This document shows, piece by piece, positions 1 to 6,760 of a DNA stretch of 10,012 bases. The notes beneath the pieces were generated by a model that had not been told where the DNA came from, ran no database searches, and worked only from the letters and a program-made list of their open reading frames with translations. The DNA comes from Prochlorococcus sp. AG-315-D17 (lineage in GTDB: Bacteria; Cyanobacteriota; Cyanobacteriia; PCC-6307; Cyanobiaceae), in NCBI GenBank assembly GCA_003283685.1, contig QBWD01000029.1, forward strand, positions 1 through 10,012. Direction: 5' to 3'. A program made the translations under genes and the position numbers. Numbering within the stretch: the first letter of the stretch is position 1; every line of letters begins with the position of its first letter.

Positions 1-1665
1 CAAATCAATTGTGCCTTAGCATTGGCAAAAGAAATTAAAATCCCCCCACGTCAAATTGCCAAAACAATTGTCGATCAACTGCAAAAAGATGATGAATTCT
101 TGAGAATTTGTAATCCACCTGATATTGCAGGTCCAGGGTTTATTAATCTGACCATTAATTCTCAAACATTAATTACTGAAGTTTCTATTCGTCTCAATGA
201 TGAGAGATTAGGTGTTGCTCCCAAAGAATTCAAAAAAGATCTAGAGAATAGTAATCGTGTCATAGTTGATTTTTCTAGTCCAAATATTGCGAAGGAAATG
301 CATGTTGGACACCTTAGATCAACCATTATTGGCGATTCTCTTGCCAGAGTTCTAGAGTTTTGTGGTTATGAAGTTTTACGAATAAATCATGTAGGGGATT
401 GGGGCACTCAATTTGGAATGTTAATCACTCACCTTAAAGAAGTCTTACCTGAGGCCCTTAACAAAGAAGGTGTAGTTGAGATAGGTGATCTCGTCAATTT
501 TTATAGAGAAGCAAAAAAAAGATTTGATGAGAACAAAGACTTTAAAAATAAATCTCGCAATGAAGTCGTTAACTTACAATCAGGTAATAAGAATAGCTTG
601 AGTGCATGGAAATTATTATGTAATCAATCAAGGAAAGAATTTCAGAAAATATATGATCGCCTTGATATAAAATTAATAGAGAGAGGTGAGTCTTTTTACA
701 ATAAATTTTTAATCAACGTTATAGAGGATTTAAATAATCAAAATCTACTCATTAATGATCAGGGTGCTAAATGCGTTTTCCTCGAAAATCACTTAGGCAA
801 AGATGGCCAACCTCAACCAATAATTGTTCAGAAAAGTGATGGAGGTTTTAACTATGCAACTACTGATTTGGCGGCAATTAAATATAGATTGACGAACTCT
901 CCTAATGGAGATGGTGCAGGCCGTTTGATTTATGTAACAGATGCTGGACAGTCGTCTCATTTTTCTGGGGTTTTCCAAATAGCAAAATGTGCAAATTGGA
1001 TACCTGAATATTGTCGAGTAGAGCATGTACCTTTTGGTCTGGTTCAAGGAGAAGATGGTAAGAAATTAAAGACTCGATCAGGAGAAACAATTAGATTGGT
1101 TGACCTTCTGAATGAAGCAGTTAAGCGAGCCAAACAAGACCTGACAAATCGTCTTAAAGCTGAAGATAGAAATGAAAGTAATAGCTTTATAGAAAAAGTC
1201 TCAACAACAGTAGGAATTGCAGCTATAAAATATGCAGATTTAAGTCAGAATAGAGTATCTAACTACCAATTTAGTTTTGAAAAAATGTTATCACTTCAAG
1301 GCAATACAGCTCCATATTTATTATATGCATTAGTCAGAATAGCTGGTATTGCTCGGAAAGAGGGAAAATCGGAGGTGTCAAATCAAAATCTACTTTTTAA
1401 TAAATCACAGGAATGGACACTAATTAGAAAGTTATTACAACTTGACTGTGTAATTGCTGAGGTAGAAGAGGAACTTCTTCCTAATCGGCTATGTGGATAT
1501 TTATTTGAATTAAGTCAAGTGTTTAATAGGTTCTACGATCAAGTACCTATTTTAAAAGCTGATGAAACTTCACGCAATAGCAGACTATTGTTATGTTCTC
1601 TTACCGCAGATACCCTCAAACTAGGTATGCATCTATTAGGGATACCTACTTTAGATAGAATGTAA
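1..1665 (+). CDS. argS: Arginyl-tRNA synthetase, 5' end cut by window edge
   Basis: Class I aminoacyl-tRNA synthetase that charges tRNA-Arg with arginine using ATP in the cytoplasm. The reading frame is open from base 1 ([13 protein letters not shown]...), so the true start lies upstream; the TTG at 22 is internal. About 554 residues are visible, and the family is usually near 600, so roughly 50 N-terminal residues are missing, part of the ArgS-specific N-terminal domain. The HIGH motif appears as HVGH at 301-312, within a typical ArgS context ([20 protein letters not shown]). The KMSKS loop is replaced by the ArgS form [13 protein letters not shown] near 1048-1086. A DALR-type anticodon-binding domain follows ([19 protein letters not shown]) and the protein ends in the usual [13 protein letters not shown] tail. 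The TAA stop overlaps the start of the next gene by one base (TAATG), which suggests translational coupling. Confidence 0.97.
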   Translation, partial: QINCALALAKEIKIPPRQIAKTIVDQLQKDDEFLRICNPPDIAGPGFINLTINSQTLITEVSIRLNDERLGVAPKEFKKDLENSNRVIVDFSSPNIAKEMHVGHLRSTIIGDSLARVLEFCGYEVLRINHVGDWGTQFGMLITHLKEVLPEALNKEGVVEIGDLVNFYREAKKRFDENKDFKNKSRNEVVNLQSGNKNSLSAWKLLCNQSRKEFQKIYDRLDIKLIERGESFYNKFLINVIEDLNNQNLLINDQGAKCVFLENHLGKDGQPQPIIVQKSDGGFNYATTDLAAIKYRLTNSPNGDGAGRLIYVTDAGQSSHFSGVFQIAKCANWIPEYCRVEHVPFGLVQGEDGKKLKTRSGETIRLVDLLNEAVKRAKQDLTNRLKAEDRNESNSFIEKVSTTVGIAAIKYADLSQNRVSNYQFSFEKMLSLQGNTAPYLLYALVRIAGIARKEGKSEVSNQNLLFNKSQEWTLIRKLLQLDCVIAEVEEELLPNRLCGYLFELSQVFNRFYDQVPILKADETSRNSRLLLCSLTADTLKLGMHLLGIPTLDRM

Positions 1666-2780
1666 TGAGTACTTCAGAAAATCCTTCTTTAGAAATACCT
1701 ACTCCCAGAAGAGAAATCGAGGTTTTAAGACCTTACTCTGCCCCTCTAGAAGGGCGAAGAGAATTACTTCGACTGGACTTCAATGAGAACACAGTTGGGC
1801 CTAGTCCAGCTGTTCTTGAATCACTAAAAGCAATCACTAGAGAAGAAATAGCTATTTATCCTGAATATTCAGGGTTAAAAGAGAAAATAGTAGAGAACTT
1901 AATTAATCAAAGTTCAACAATAAATATAAATTCCTCTGAGATTGGGATTTTCAATGGTGTAGATGCAGCAATTCATGCCGTTTGTCATTCTTATGGCGAC
2001 CGTGGTGATCTAATGCTTACCACCTCACCAACTTTTGGGTATTACACTCCTTGTGCACAAATGCAAGGAATGAAAATAGTCTCTATCCCCTATGAAGGAA
2101 AAAAATTTAATTATCCATTCACAAAGATCTGCGAGTTAATAGTTAAAGATAATCCTAAAATCTTACTCATTTGTAATCCAAATAATCCAACAGGAACAAG
2201 ATTAAAACCAGAGCGTATTTTAGAAATGACTACGCTCTCATCAACAACATTAATAGTCGTTGATGAGTTATATGAGGCTTTTACAGGTGATAGTGTTCTT
2301 CCATTAGTCAACTTCCAAACGACTCCTAATCTTCTAGTACTAAGATCCCTTTCTAAAACAGCAGGTTTAGCTGGTTTGAGAATTGGATTCGCAATGGGAA
2401 ATACAGCAATCATAAATAGAATCCATAGAGTTACAGGTCCATATGATGTCAATAGCTTTGCCGTAACGGCTGCTTTTGCAGCACTTGAAGACCAATCATA
2501 TATTGATTCATATGTAAATAAAGTTTTAGAAGCTCGCAATTGGTTAAAAGATCAGCTTGAGAATGACAATGTTAAATACCATCTTGATGGTGGAAATTAC
2601 TTATTAATCTGGCCTAAATTAGATCCATATCATATAGAAAAATCCTTACAAAGCTCTGGCATCCTTATTAGAAATATGGATAAGAAAGAGAAGTTAAAAG
2701 GCTCTCTTAGAGTTAGTATTGGCACTCTTAGTCAGATGAAGAAATTCTGGTCAGTCTTTAAAAGGATTGATAAAATATAA
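1665..2780 (+). CDS. hisC: PLP-dependent aminotransferase, histidinol-phosphate aminotransferase type
   Basis: A 371-residue fold-type I aminotransferase of the HisC group, which converts imidazole-acetol phosphate plus glutamate to histidinol phosphate in histidine synthesis. Visible landmarks are NPNNPTGT at 171-178, the cofactor-binding Asp190 in VVDELYEAF, the Schiff-base Lys231 in RSLSKTAGLAGLRIGF with Arg239 shortly after, and a C-terminal substrate-carboxylate Arg349 in GSLRVSIG, the HisC signature. The N-terminal LDFNENTVGPSP also fits HisC. The ATG overlaps the argS stop by one base, so the two are probably co-transcribed and coupled. Cyanobacteria often have more than one HisC-like protein, and this one has no his genes nearby. 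It may therefore be a paralogue acting on an aromatic or another amino acid. The family call is firm; the exact substrate is an inference. Confidence 0.85.
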   Translation: MSTSENPSLEIPTPRREIEVLRPYSAPLEGRRELLRLDFNENTVGPSPAVLESLKAITREEIAIYPEYSGLKEKIVENLINQSSTININSSEIGIFNGVDAAIHAVCHSYGDRGDLMLTTSPTFGYYTPCAQMQGMKIVSIPYEGKKFNYPFTKICELIVKDNPKILLICNPNNPTGTRLKPERILEMTTLSSTTLIVVDELYEAFTGDSVLPLVNFQTTPNLLVLRSLSKTAGLAGLRIGFAMGNTAIINRIHRVTGPYDVNSFAVTAAFAALEDQSYIDSYVNKVLEARNWLKDQLENDNVKYHLDGGNYLLIWPKLDPYHIEKSLQSSGILIRNMDKKEKLKGSLRVSIGTLSQMKKFWSVFKRIDKI

Positions 2781-3418
2781 AAACTATTACATGAGATCTA
2801 TGAAAGTTTCCTGAGAGGCTTCTTTCCTCAGGGTATATTTTATACCAACTTTTCTAATACTCCTCCCTTTCATAGTTTCTAAAAATGGTGCAATTCTTTT
2901 TTGGTCACAAGCTGATTTTCTCTTTATCTTGTTTTTGATATTGAACTGGCATGAAAAACTTGGATGCAAAATACCTGCTAGATTTAAAGCCTCTTGAGCA
3001 TTCTAAGATTTAGTTCCACTACAGTAATAAATAATACATCTGCTACCTATTCAAAGTCTATCTACAATAGTCAATGGTGCGGCAATACCTCTTACACGAG
3101 CAAAATTGAATCCGTCTTATCTCCATTTCAATATTGTAGACATTCAAAATCTGCGATCTACAAATCGATCATAAGGACTTAAATCCTTTATAAATAGAAC
3201 CATTAATTCGATATAAACCTGGCTTAACAAAAATACAACCTTTGGAATTTCAGCTCCCTAATCTAAAAGAAGAGAGCTAGCAAGTGATTACATCAGTTGA
3301 AATGAGAAATGTAGATGTAAAATAAATATATGATTTCAAAAATAATCAACAAGAATGATTGTAGAGACGAATAATTCACTTTCGTTTTACTTCTTCACTA
3401 AGGACATGAAGTAGAAAC
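2781..3418. other. 638-bp gene-free interval between convergent hisC and trpG
   Basis: No convincing gene is visible here although neighbouring gaps are mostly under 100 bp. The longest minus-strand frame (2969 to 2787, TTG start, 60 residues, rich in Lys/Arg) ends 6 bp past the hisC stop; a plus-strand frame (2994-3182) is Ser/Thr/Tyr-rich and looks non-coding. On the minus strand, peptide-like islands occur in two frames separated by stops: KPGLYRINGSIYKGF within about 3172-3243, FARVRGIAAPLTIVD within 3051-3116, and AQEALNLAGILHPSF just before the 2969 frame. This pattern could be a decayed gene read toward hisC, but I recognise no family and chance is not excluded in AT-rich DNA. The hisC-proximal end holds nested inverted repeats, listed separately. 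No tRNA-like cloverleaf was found. Confidence 0.6.
2798..2875. repeat. Nested inverted repeats just downstream of hisC
   Basis: Three dyads are packed in 78 bp starting 18 bp after the hisC stop. An outer perfect 9-bp repeat pairs CTATGAAAG (2798-2806) with CTTTCATAG (2867-2875). Inside it, CCTGAG (2810-2815) pairs with CTCAGG (2827-2832), and GGTATA (2832-2837) pairs with TATACC (2841-2846) around a TTT loop. The two inner stems share one or two bases, so they would compete slightly or stack. As RNA this could form a three-way junction. It may serve as the hisC 3' end or terminator, but there is no clean run of T after the stems, or it may be part of a small structured RNA. Its role is inferred only from position and symmetry. 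Confidence 0.45.
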
Positions 3419-4015
3419 CTAACTTGATTCTGCTAGATCTAAAAAGTTAGAAATTAATTTGTGGCCAGATTCAGTCAATACGCTTTCAGGATGAAACTGT
3501 ACTCCATTTATATGTGGGTATAATCTGTGTTTTATTCCCATGATTGTGTTATCTTCTAACCACGCAACAACCTCCAAACAGTCAGGGAAACTATCTCTTT
3601 CTGCGATTAAACTGTGATACCTTGTTGCGACTAAAGGGTTCGGTAAATCCTTAAACAATCCATTATTTTGATGAAAGACATTAGATGTTTTTCCGTGCAT
3701 TAGTTCTTTCGCTCTTATTATTTTGCCTCCAAAAGCTTGAGTAATTGCTTGATGGCCTAAACAAACACCAAGGGTAGGTACGGTGGTAGATATCTCAGAT
3801 AAAATGTCTAAACAAACTCCTGATTGATTCGGATCACCCGGACCAGGAGATAGTAAAATTGCATCAGGACTTAAATCTTTAATCTGATCAATTGTCAGAG
3901 AATCATTGCGCTCAACTCTCACTTCTGAAGCGATTGAATGATCCGAAGCTAACTCGCCCAAATATTGAACAAGATTGTAAGTAAAACTGTCGTAATTGTC
4001 GATAACTAAAAACAT
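3419..4015 (-). CDS. trpG: Anthranilate/aminodeoxychorismate synthase glutamine amidotransferase subunit
   Basis: A 198-residue class I glutamine amidotransferase that releases ammonia from glutamine for a chorismate-using partner, TrpE (anthranilate, tryptophan) or PabB (aminodeoxychorismate, folate). The start MFLVIDNYDSFTYNLVQYLG is the family's standard N terminus. The oxyanion-loop motif LLSPGPGDP lies at 54-62, the nucleophile Cys85 in LGVCLGHQAI, and the His175/Glu177 pair in GVQFHPES. All three catalytic residues are present. It is the last gene of the minus-strand run, 12 bp after dgkA, with only a weak ribosome binding site. No trpE or pabB is adjacent; in many cyanobacteria and other bacteria one such subunit serves both pathways, which would suit this isolated gene. 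TrpG and PabA cannot be told apart reliably from this sequence. Confidence 0.93.
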   Translation of the reverse strand: MFLVIDNYDSFTYNLVQYLGELASDHSIASEVRVERNDSLTIDQIKDLSPDAILLSPGPGDPNQSGVCLDILSEISTTVPTLGVCLGHQAITQAFGGKIIRAKELMHGKTSNVFHQNNGLFKDLPNPLVATRYHSLIAERDSFPDCLEVVAWLEDNTIMGIKHRLYPHINGVQFHPESVLTESGHKLISNFLDLAESS

Positions 4016-4027
4016 AATTTCAAGCCA

Positions 4028-4501
4028 TTAAATTCCTAATTTTGTTAGGAATGGTGGAAGTAATAAGAGAAAAGCAACAAGTAATGAACTAATTGACGCA
4101 GCTAAAACAGCTGCCGCCGAACAATCTTTAGCAATTCGTGCAAGAGGATGAAAGCGTTTTCCAATTGCTAAATCAACAGTTGCTTCAATTGCAGTATTAA
4201 TTAATTCAAGAACTAAGACACAAGTAACGGTAAGCGTCATAATAGCCAATTGACTTGTATTGAGTTCTAAAAGAAAACCTAAAAGAAAAGCACCTAAGCC
4301 AAAAACAACGTGAATACGAAAGTTTCTCTGACTTGAAAAGGCATAATTTAAACCTTTGGTTGCATATAACAGGCTTGTAGGAAGATCTTTAGCTATCTGC
4401 CACGAGGATCTTCTCTTGTAGGCTTTTTCCGAGTCACTAGCAACATTAGTAACATTCCTATTAGCCGAATTGGATATCTCAGAGGTCAAATTTTTTGTCA
4501 T
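4028..4501 (-). CDS. dgkA: Diacylglycerol kinase (prokaryotic DgkA family)
   Basis: A small integral membrane kinase of 157 residues that phosphorylates diacylglycerol, or undecaprenol in some Gram-positive relatives, with ATP. The core has three hydrophobic helices at about 63-80, 84-104 and 128-150. The catalytic signature ELINTAIEATVD is intact: Glu99, Asn102, Glu106 and Asp110 match the E-x2-N-x3-E-x3-D spacing of E. coli DgkA. ARIAKDCSAAAVL with Lys125-Asp126 matches the second conserved motif. A hydrophilic N-terminal extension of about 40 residues (MTKNLTSEIS... with a KRRSSW patch) precedes the core and is absent from E. coli DgkA; it is low-complexity and of unknown role. It sits between ybeY (15 bp away) and trpG (12 bp away) in one apparent operon. 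Substrate preference, diacylglycerol or undecaprenol, is not decided by the sequence. Confidence 0.93.
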   Translation of the reverse strand: MTKNLTSEISNSANRNVTNVASDSEKAYKRRSSWQIAKDLPTSLLYATKGLNYAFSSQRNFRIHVVFGLGAFLLGFLLELNTSQLAIMTLTVTCVLVLELINTAIEATVDLAIGKRFHPLARIAKDCSAAAVLAASISSLLVAFLLLLPPFLTKLGI

Positions 4502-4516
4502 TTTTTTAGCTTCATT

Positions 4517-5071
4517 TCAGAGAATACCTCTTAAATCAAGAAGTTGCTCTTGAGTGAAGAGCATTTGATTAAGACTCACTTCATCACAATGATCCCAACC
4601 TAATAGATGTAAAAGGCCATGACTTGCAAGCCATCTAAGTTCCCTAGCTAAGTCAATATTATGTTCTTTAGCTTGTCTGGTTGCAGTTGGTACAGATATA
4701 ACGATGTCACCTAATTCAATACACTCATGATTTGGAACAAAAGATAACCCATCAATAATCGGAAAAGAAAGGACATCAGTACTCTTAAATTGCCCTCTCC
4801 AGTTCTGATTTAACTCAGAAATTTTGTTGTCATTAGTTAATTCAAGACCCAAACTTATTTTTCTAGCATTCCTTATGACTGTATGACACTGCAATTTTTG
4901 ATTAGCTTGTATAAAACTTATCCAATTAGCTATGTCTACTAACCATAGACATGAATTTTTCATAAGATTTATAGTCTCATCATCAACCTTTACCTCTAAC
5001 TCTTCGACAGAGAGAGAAGTAAAGGAAAGGTCTAATTCCAATTCATCAGAACTAATAAAATTTCCTTTCAT
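4517..5071 (-). CDS. ybeY: Endoribonuclease YbeY, rRNA maturation factor
   Basis: A metal-dependent single-strand endoribonuclease involved in 16S rRNA 3'-end maturation and 70S ribosome quality control. The zinc-binding signature HGLLHLLGWDH supplies His151, His155 and His161 in the 184-residue form (H-x3-H-x5-H). The upstream STDVLSFP and LGDIVIS segments are also typical of the family. I place the start at the ATG at 5071 (MKGNFISSDE), preceded by AAGG at a good distance (AATAAGGTTTTTATG). The frame stays open to a TTG at 5113, but that would overlap the preceding DUF3285 gene by 35 bp. With the ATG start the two genes are 7 bp apart. The N-terminal segment of about 35 acidic residues before the YbeY core is somewhat longer than in E. 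coli, where the protein has 155 residues. Confidence 0.93.
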   Translation of the reverse strand: MKGNFISSDELELDLSFTSLSVEELEVKVDDETINLMKNSCLWLVDIANWISFIQANQKLQCHTVIRNARKISLGLELTNDNKISELNQNWRGQFKSTDVLSFPIIDGLSFVPNHECIELGDIVISVPTATRQAKEHNIDLARELRWLASHGLLHLLGWDHCDEVSLNQMLFTQEQLLDLRGIL

Positions 5072-5078
5072 AAAAACC

Positions 5079-5270
5079 TTATTGAGGAATATGAGGTTTC
5101 CCAATCGTTGCAATTAGAATAATAAATCCTATAAAGCCAACAGCTGTTAGACCAAAGTGAAAAAGACTTTGGCTTCCTTTTCTGACCATGTTTTTCATCG
5201 CAAGTTTTATAAAACTTGGTGATGGTGTTCTTTTCTTGAACGTGTCATCTGGAAGAGATTTATTATTCAT
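5079..5270 (-). CDS. DUF3285-like small single-pass membrane protein
   Basis: A 63-residue protein of unknown function. The central segment [20 protein letters not shown] followed by [21 protein letters not shown] has the pattern I recall for cyanobacterial DUF3285 proteins: a conserved K-x-A-M-x-N-M-V-R-K-G patch, then one hydrophobic helix at about 37-56. The helix follows a positively charged stretch, which by the positive-inside rule would place the N terminus on the cytoplasmic or stromal side. Its ATG overlaps the prfB TGA stop by four bases (ATGA), so translation is probably coupled to RF2 synthesis, and ybeY follows after 7 bp. The position between prfB and ybeY is, from memory, conserved in cyanobacteria. 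No catalytic motif is visible, and I assign no function. Confidence 0.85.
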   Translation of the reverse strand: MNNKSLPDDTFKKRTPSPSFIKLAMKNMVRKGSQSLFHFGLTAVGFIGFIILIATIGKPHIPQ

Positions 5271-6407
5271 TTGCCTTTATTGGAATCTGTTTCTATTTCA
5301 GAAGCCTCAACATTTTGCCTTAAAAGAGATTGAATAAAAAGATCTAATTCTCCATTCATAACTGAATCCACATCTGTTGTCTCTTGATCCGTTCGTAAAT
5401 CCTTAACCATTTGGTATGGATGAAAAACATAATTTCGAATTTGATTCCCCCAAGCCGCTTCTACTATATCGCCACGAATATCTGCAATCTTTGCAGCTCT
5501 CTGCTCAACTGCAATAACCATTAATTTGGATTTGAGTAAAACCAAAGCTTTCTCTTTATTTTGAAGTTGAGACCTTTCTTGCGTACATCTAACAGCTAAA
5601 CCCGTCGGCAAATGAACAATGCGAACAGCAGTCTCAACTTTATTCACATTTTGACCACCTGCTCCACCTGAACGACTAGTCGTTACCTCTAGATCTTTTT
5701 CAGGGATATCTAATTCAACCTCATCATCAAGTTTAGGCATCACTTCAACTCCAGCAAAACTTGTTTGTCTCTTCCCATTTGCGTTAAAAGGAGAAATCCT
5801 TACTAAACGGTGAGTACCTTTCTCATTTTGTAAATAACCATACGCATAACTTCCTTCAATCTCAATAGTGGCACTTTTTATTCCTGCTTCTTCACCCTCA
5901 GAAATCTCATTAATAGTTACTTTCATATTATTGTTCTCAGCCCAGCGGGTATACATCCTTAAAAGCATTTGAGCCCAATCTTGAGCATCCGTTCCTCCGG
6001 CACCAGCATTTATTGATAGAACTGCCCCCTCTTTATCGTAAGTGCCACTTAAAAGACGTTCCATCTCCCATTTCTCAAGGTCAATCATCAATTGATCAAG
6101 ACCTTGTTGGGCTTCTAAAAGCATTTCTTCATCAGGTTCTATCTCGCAGAGCTCCAGTGAAATATTTGCATCCTCAATCGCACTCTTCCATGAAGTTAAC
6201 TTGCACAACTCTGCTTTAACTTCATCAAGTTGACGCATCTGTTTTTGAGCATTATTCTGATCATTCCAAAATTCAGGTTGCGCAGCAACTTGCTCTAAAT
6301 CCCTCTTTCTTGCTAATAACGCAGGTTCGTCAAAGACAGTCCTGGGTATTTACCAGGCGAGTCGTTAAAATTGAAAGATCTCTTTTGAAATCGGTCAGGT
6401 CTTGCAA
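5267..6407 (-). CDS. prfB: Peptide chain release factor 2, with programmed +1 frameshift
   Basis: RF2 ends translation at UGA and UAA by triggering peptidyl-tRNA hydrolysis. The gene is in two frames. Frame 0 runs from about 6407 ([21 protein letters not shown]...) to ...TQDCL and a TGA at 6330-6332. The second frame continues from GAC at 6331 as [20 protein letters not shown]... to the TGA at 5267. Skipping the T at 6332 joins 25 and 354 codons into about 379 residues, close to E. coli RF2 (365). In the joined protein the stop-codon-recognition tripeptide SPF is at about 205-207 and the catalytic GGQ at about 240-242. The ATG at 6238 is internal, because RF2-like sequence continues upstream of it. 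The start is uncertain: no in-frame ATG exists near the expected N terminus, and TTG at 6407 has no clear ribosome binding site. Promoter-proximal gene of the minus-strand run. Confidence 0.93.
6329..6343 (-). promoter_or_regulatory. prfB programmed +1 frameshift site (CTT TGA C)
   Basis: Reading the minus strand, frame 0 is ACC CAG GAC TGT CTT TGA C. The slippery CTT is at 6335-6333 and the in-frame TGA at 6332-6330, followed by C at 6329. This is the same CTT TGA C heptamer used in E. coli prfB. An internal Shine-Dalgarno-like AGGA (6343-6340) ends 4 nt before CTT, compared with AGGGGG and 3 nt in E. coli, so the stimulator looks weaker. Protein homology switches from frame 0 (...NTQDCL) to +1 ([14 protein letters not shown]...) exactly here, which is the strongest support. 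In the known mechanism low RF2 lets the ribosome pause at UGA and slip, raising RF2: an autoregulatory loop. Confidence 0.92.
6341..6357 (-). other. Small hairpin directly upstream of the prfB slippery codon
   Basis: On the prfB mRNA, CCUGG-UAAAUAC-CCAGG forms a 5-bp stem with a 7-nt loop (6357-6341). Its 3' arm CCAGG contains the AGG of the internal Shine-Dalgarno-like element that precedes CTT TGA. If it folds ahead of the ribosome it could hide or present this element. Ribosomes covering the slippery site would unfold it, so any effect is uncertain. The codons encode LVNTQ of RF2, so symmetry could be chance. Confidence 0.3.
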
Positions 6408-6466
6408 AAGAAGTAATAGAATCAATACATTAAAAACTATCAGTAGATCCACCCTTAAAAGGAAAA

Positions 6467-6760
6467 ATGAATAGATCAATTCACGATCCAAGTATTCCAA
6501 ATGTCGAAATTTATACTTGGCAATTTTGCCCTTTTTGCATACGTGCAAAATCCCTCCTCAATAAAAAGGGAATCAAATTCACTGAATATTCCATTGATGG
6601 AGATCAAGACGCAAGGAGAAAAATGTCTGAAAAAGCAGAGGGACGTACCACTGTCCCACAAATTTTTATTAACAACAAAAGTATTGGAGGCTGCGATGAA
6701 CTCCATGAACTTGAAAGAAATAACAAATTAAATGACCTAATTAGAAAAATTGATTCATGA
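6467..6760 (+). CDS. grxC: Glutaredoxin, dithiol class (GrxC type)
   Basis: A 97-residue glutaredoxin that reduces protein disulfides and glutathione mixed disulfides using glutathione in the cytoplasm. The active-site CPFC is at 21-24 ([14 protein letters not shown]), slightly different from the commoner CPYC. The cis-proline loop TVPQIF (62-67, Pro64) and the glutathione-binding GGCDEL (74-79) are intact, so the thioredoxin fold appears complete. About ten residues precede the first strand, and the ATG at 6467 has an AAGG element 4 nt upstream (AAAAGGAAAAATG), a good start. It is divergent from prfB, with about 59 bp between the starts. The TGA stop overlaps the gshB ATG by four bases, linking the protein to production of its own reductant. 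Confidence 0.95.
   Translation: MNRSIHDPSIPNVEIYTWQFCPFCIRAKSLLNKKGIKFTEYSIDGDQDARRKMSEKAEGRTTVPQIFINNKSIGGCDELHELERNNKLNDLIRKIDS

Noticed and set aside
2111..2539. Long 142-residue minus-strand ORF inside hisC
   Set aside because: Fully antisense to an intact aminotransferase with all catalytic motifs; a shadow frame.
2994..3182. Plus-strand 62-residue ORF in the hisC-trpG gap
   Set aside because: TTG start without a ribosome binding site and a Ser/Thr/Tyr/Asn-rich composition with no motif; more likely antisense noise.
3388..3413. Terminator for trpG formed by TACTTC / GAAGTA
   Set aside because: The stem is only 6 bp with a 14-nt loop and no T-run follows on the trpG transcript; too weak to call.
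5072..5113. TTG start for ybeY giving 14 extra residues
   Set aside because: It would overlap the DUF3285 gene by 35 bp; the ATG at 5071 has AAGG correctly placed and a 7-bp gap from the preceding stop.
5267..6238. prfB as a 323-residue protein starting at ATG 6238
   Set aside because: RF2-like sequence continues upstream in the same frame ([20 protein letters not shown]) to the frameshift site, so this ATG is internal.
6402..6431. grxC promoter TTGCAA-18-TACATT
   Set aside because: Both boxes deviate from consensus and AT-rich DNA gives such matches often; it also overlaps the presumed prfB start, so I do not list it.
6330..6548. A separate 72-residue minus-strand ORF overlapping the grxC start
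   Set aside because: Its last 25 codons are the frame-0 N terminus of prfB; the part upstream of 6407 runs antisense to grxC and has no RF2-like sequence, so it is not a separate gene.
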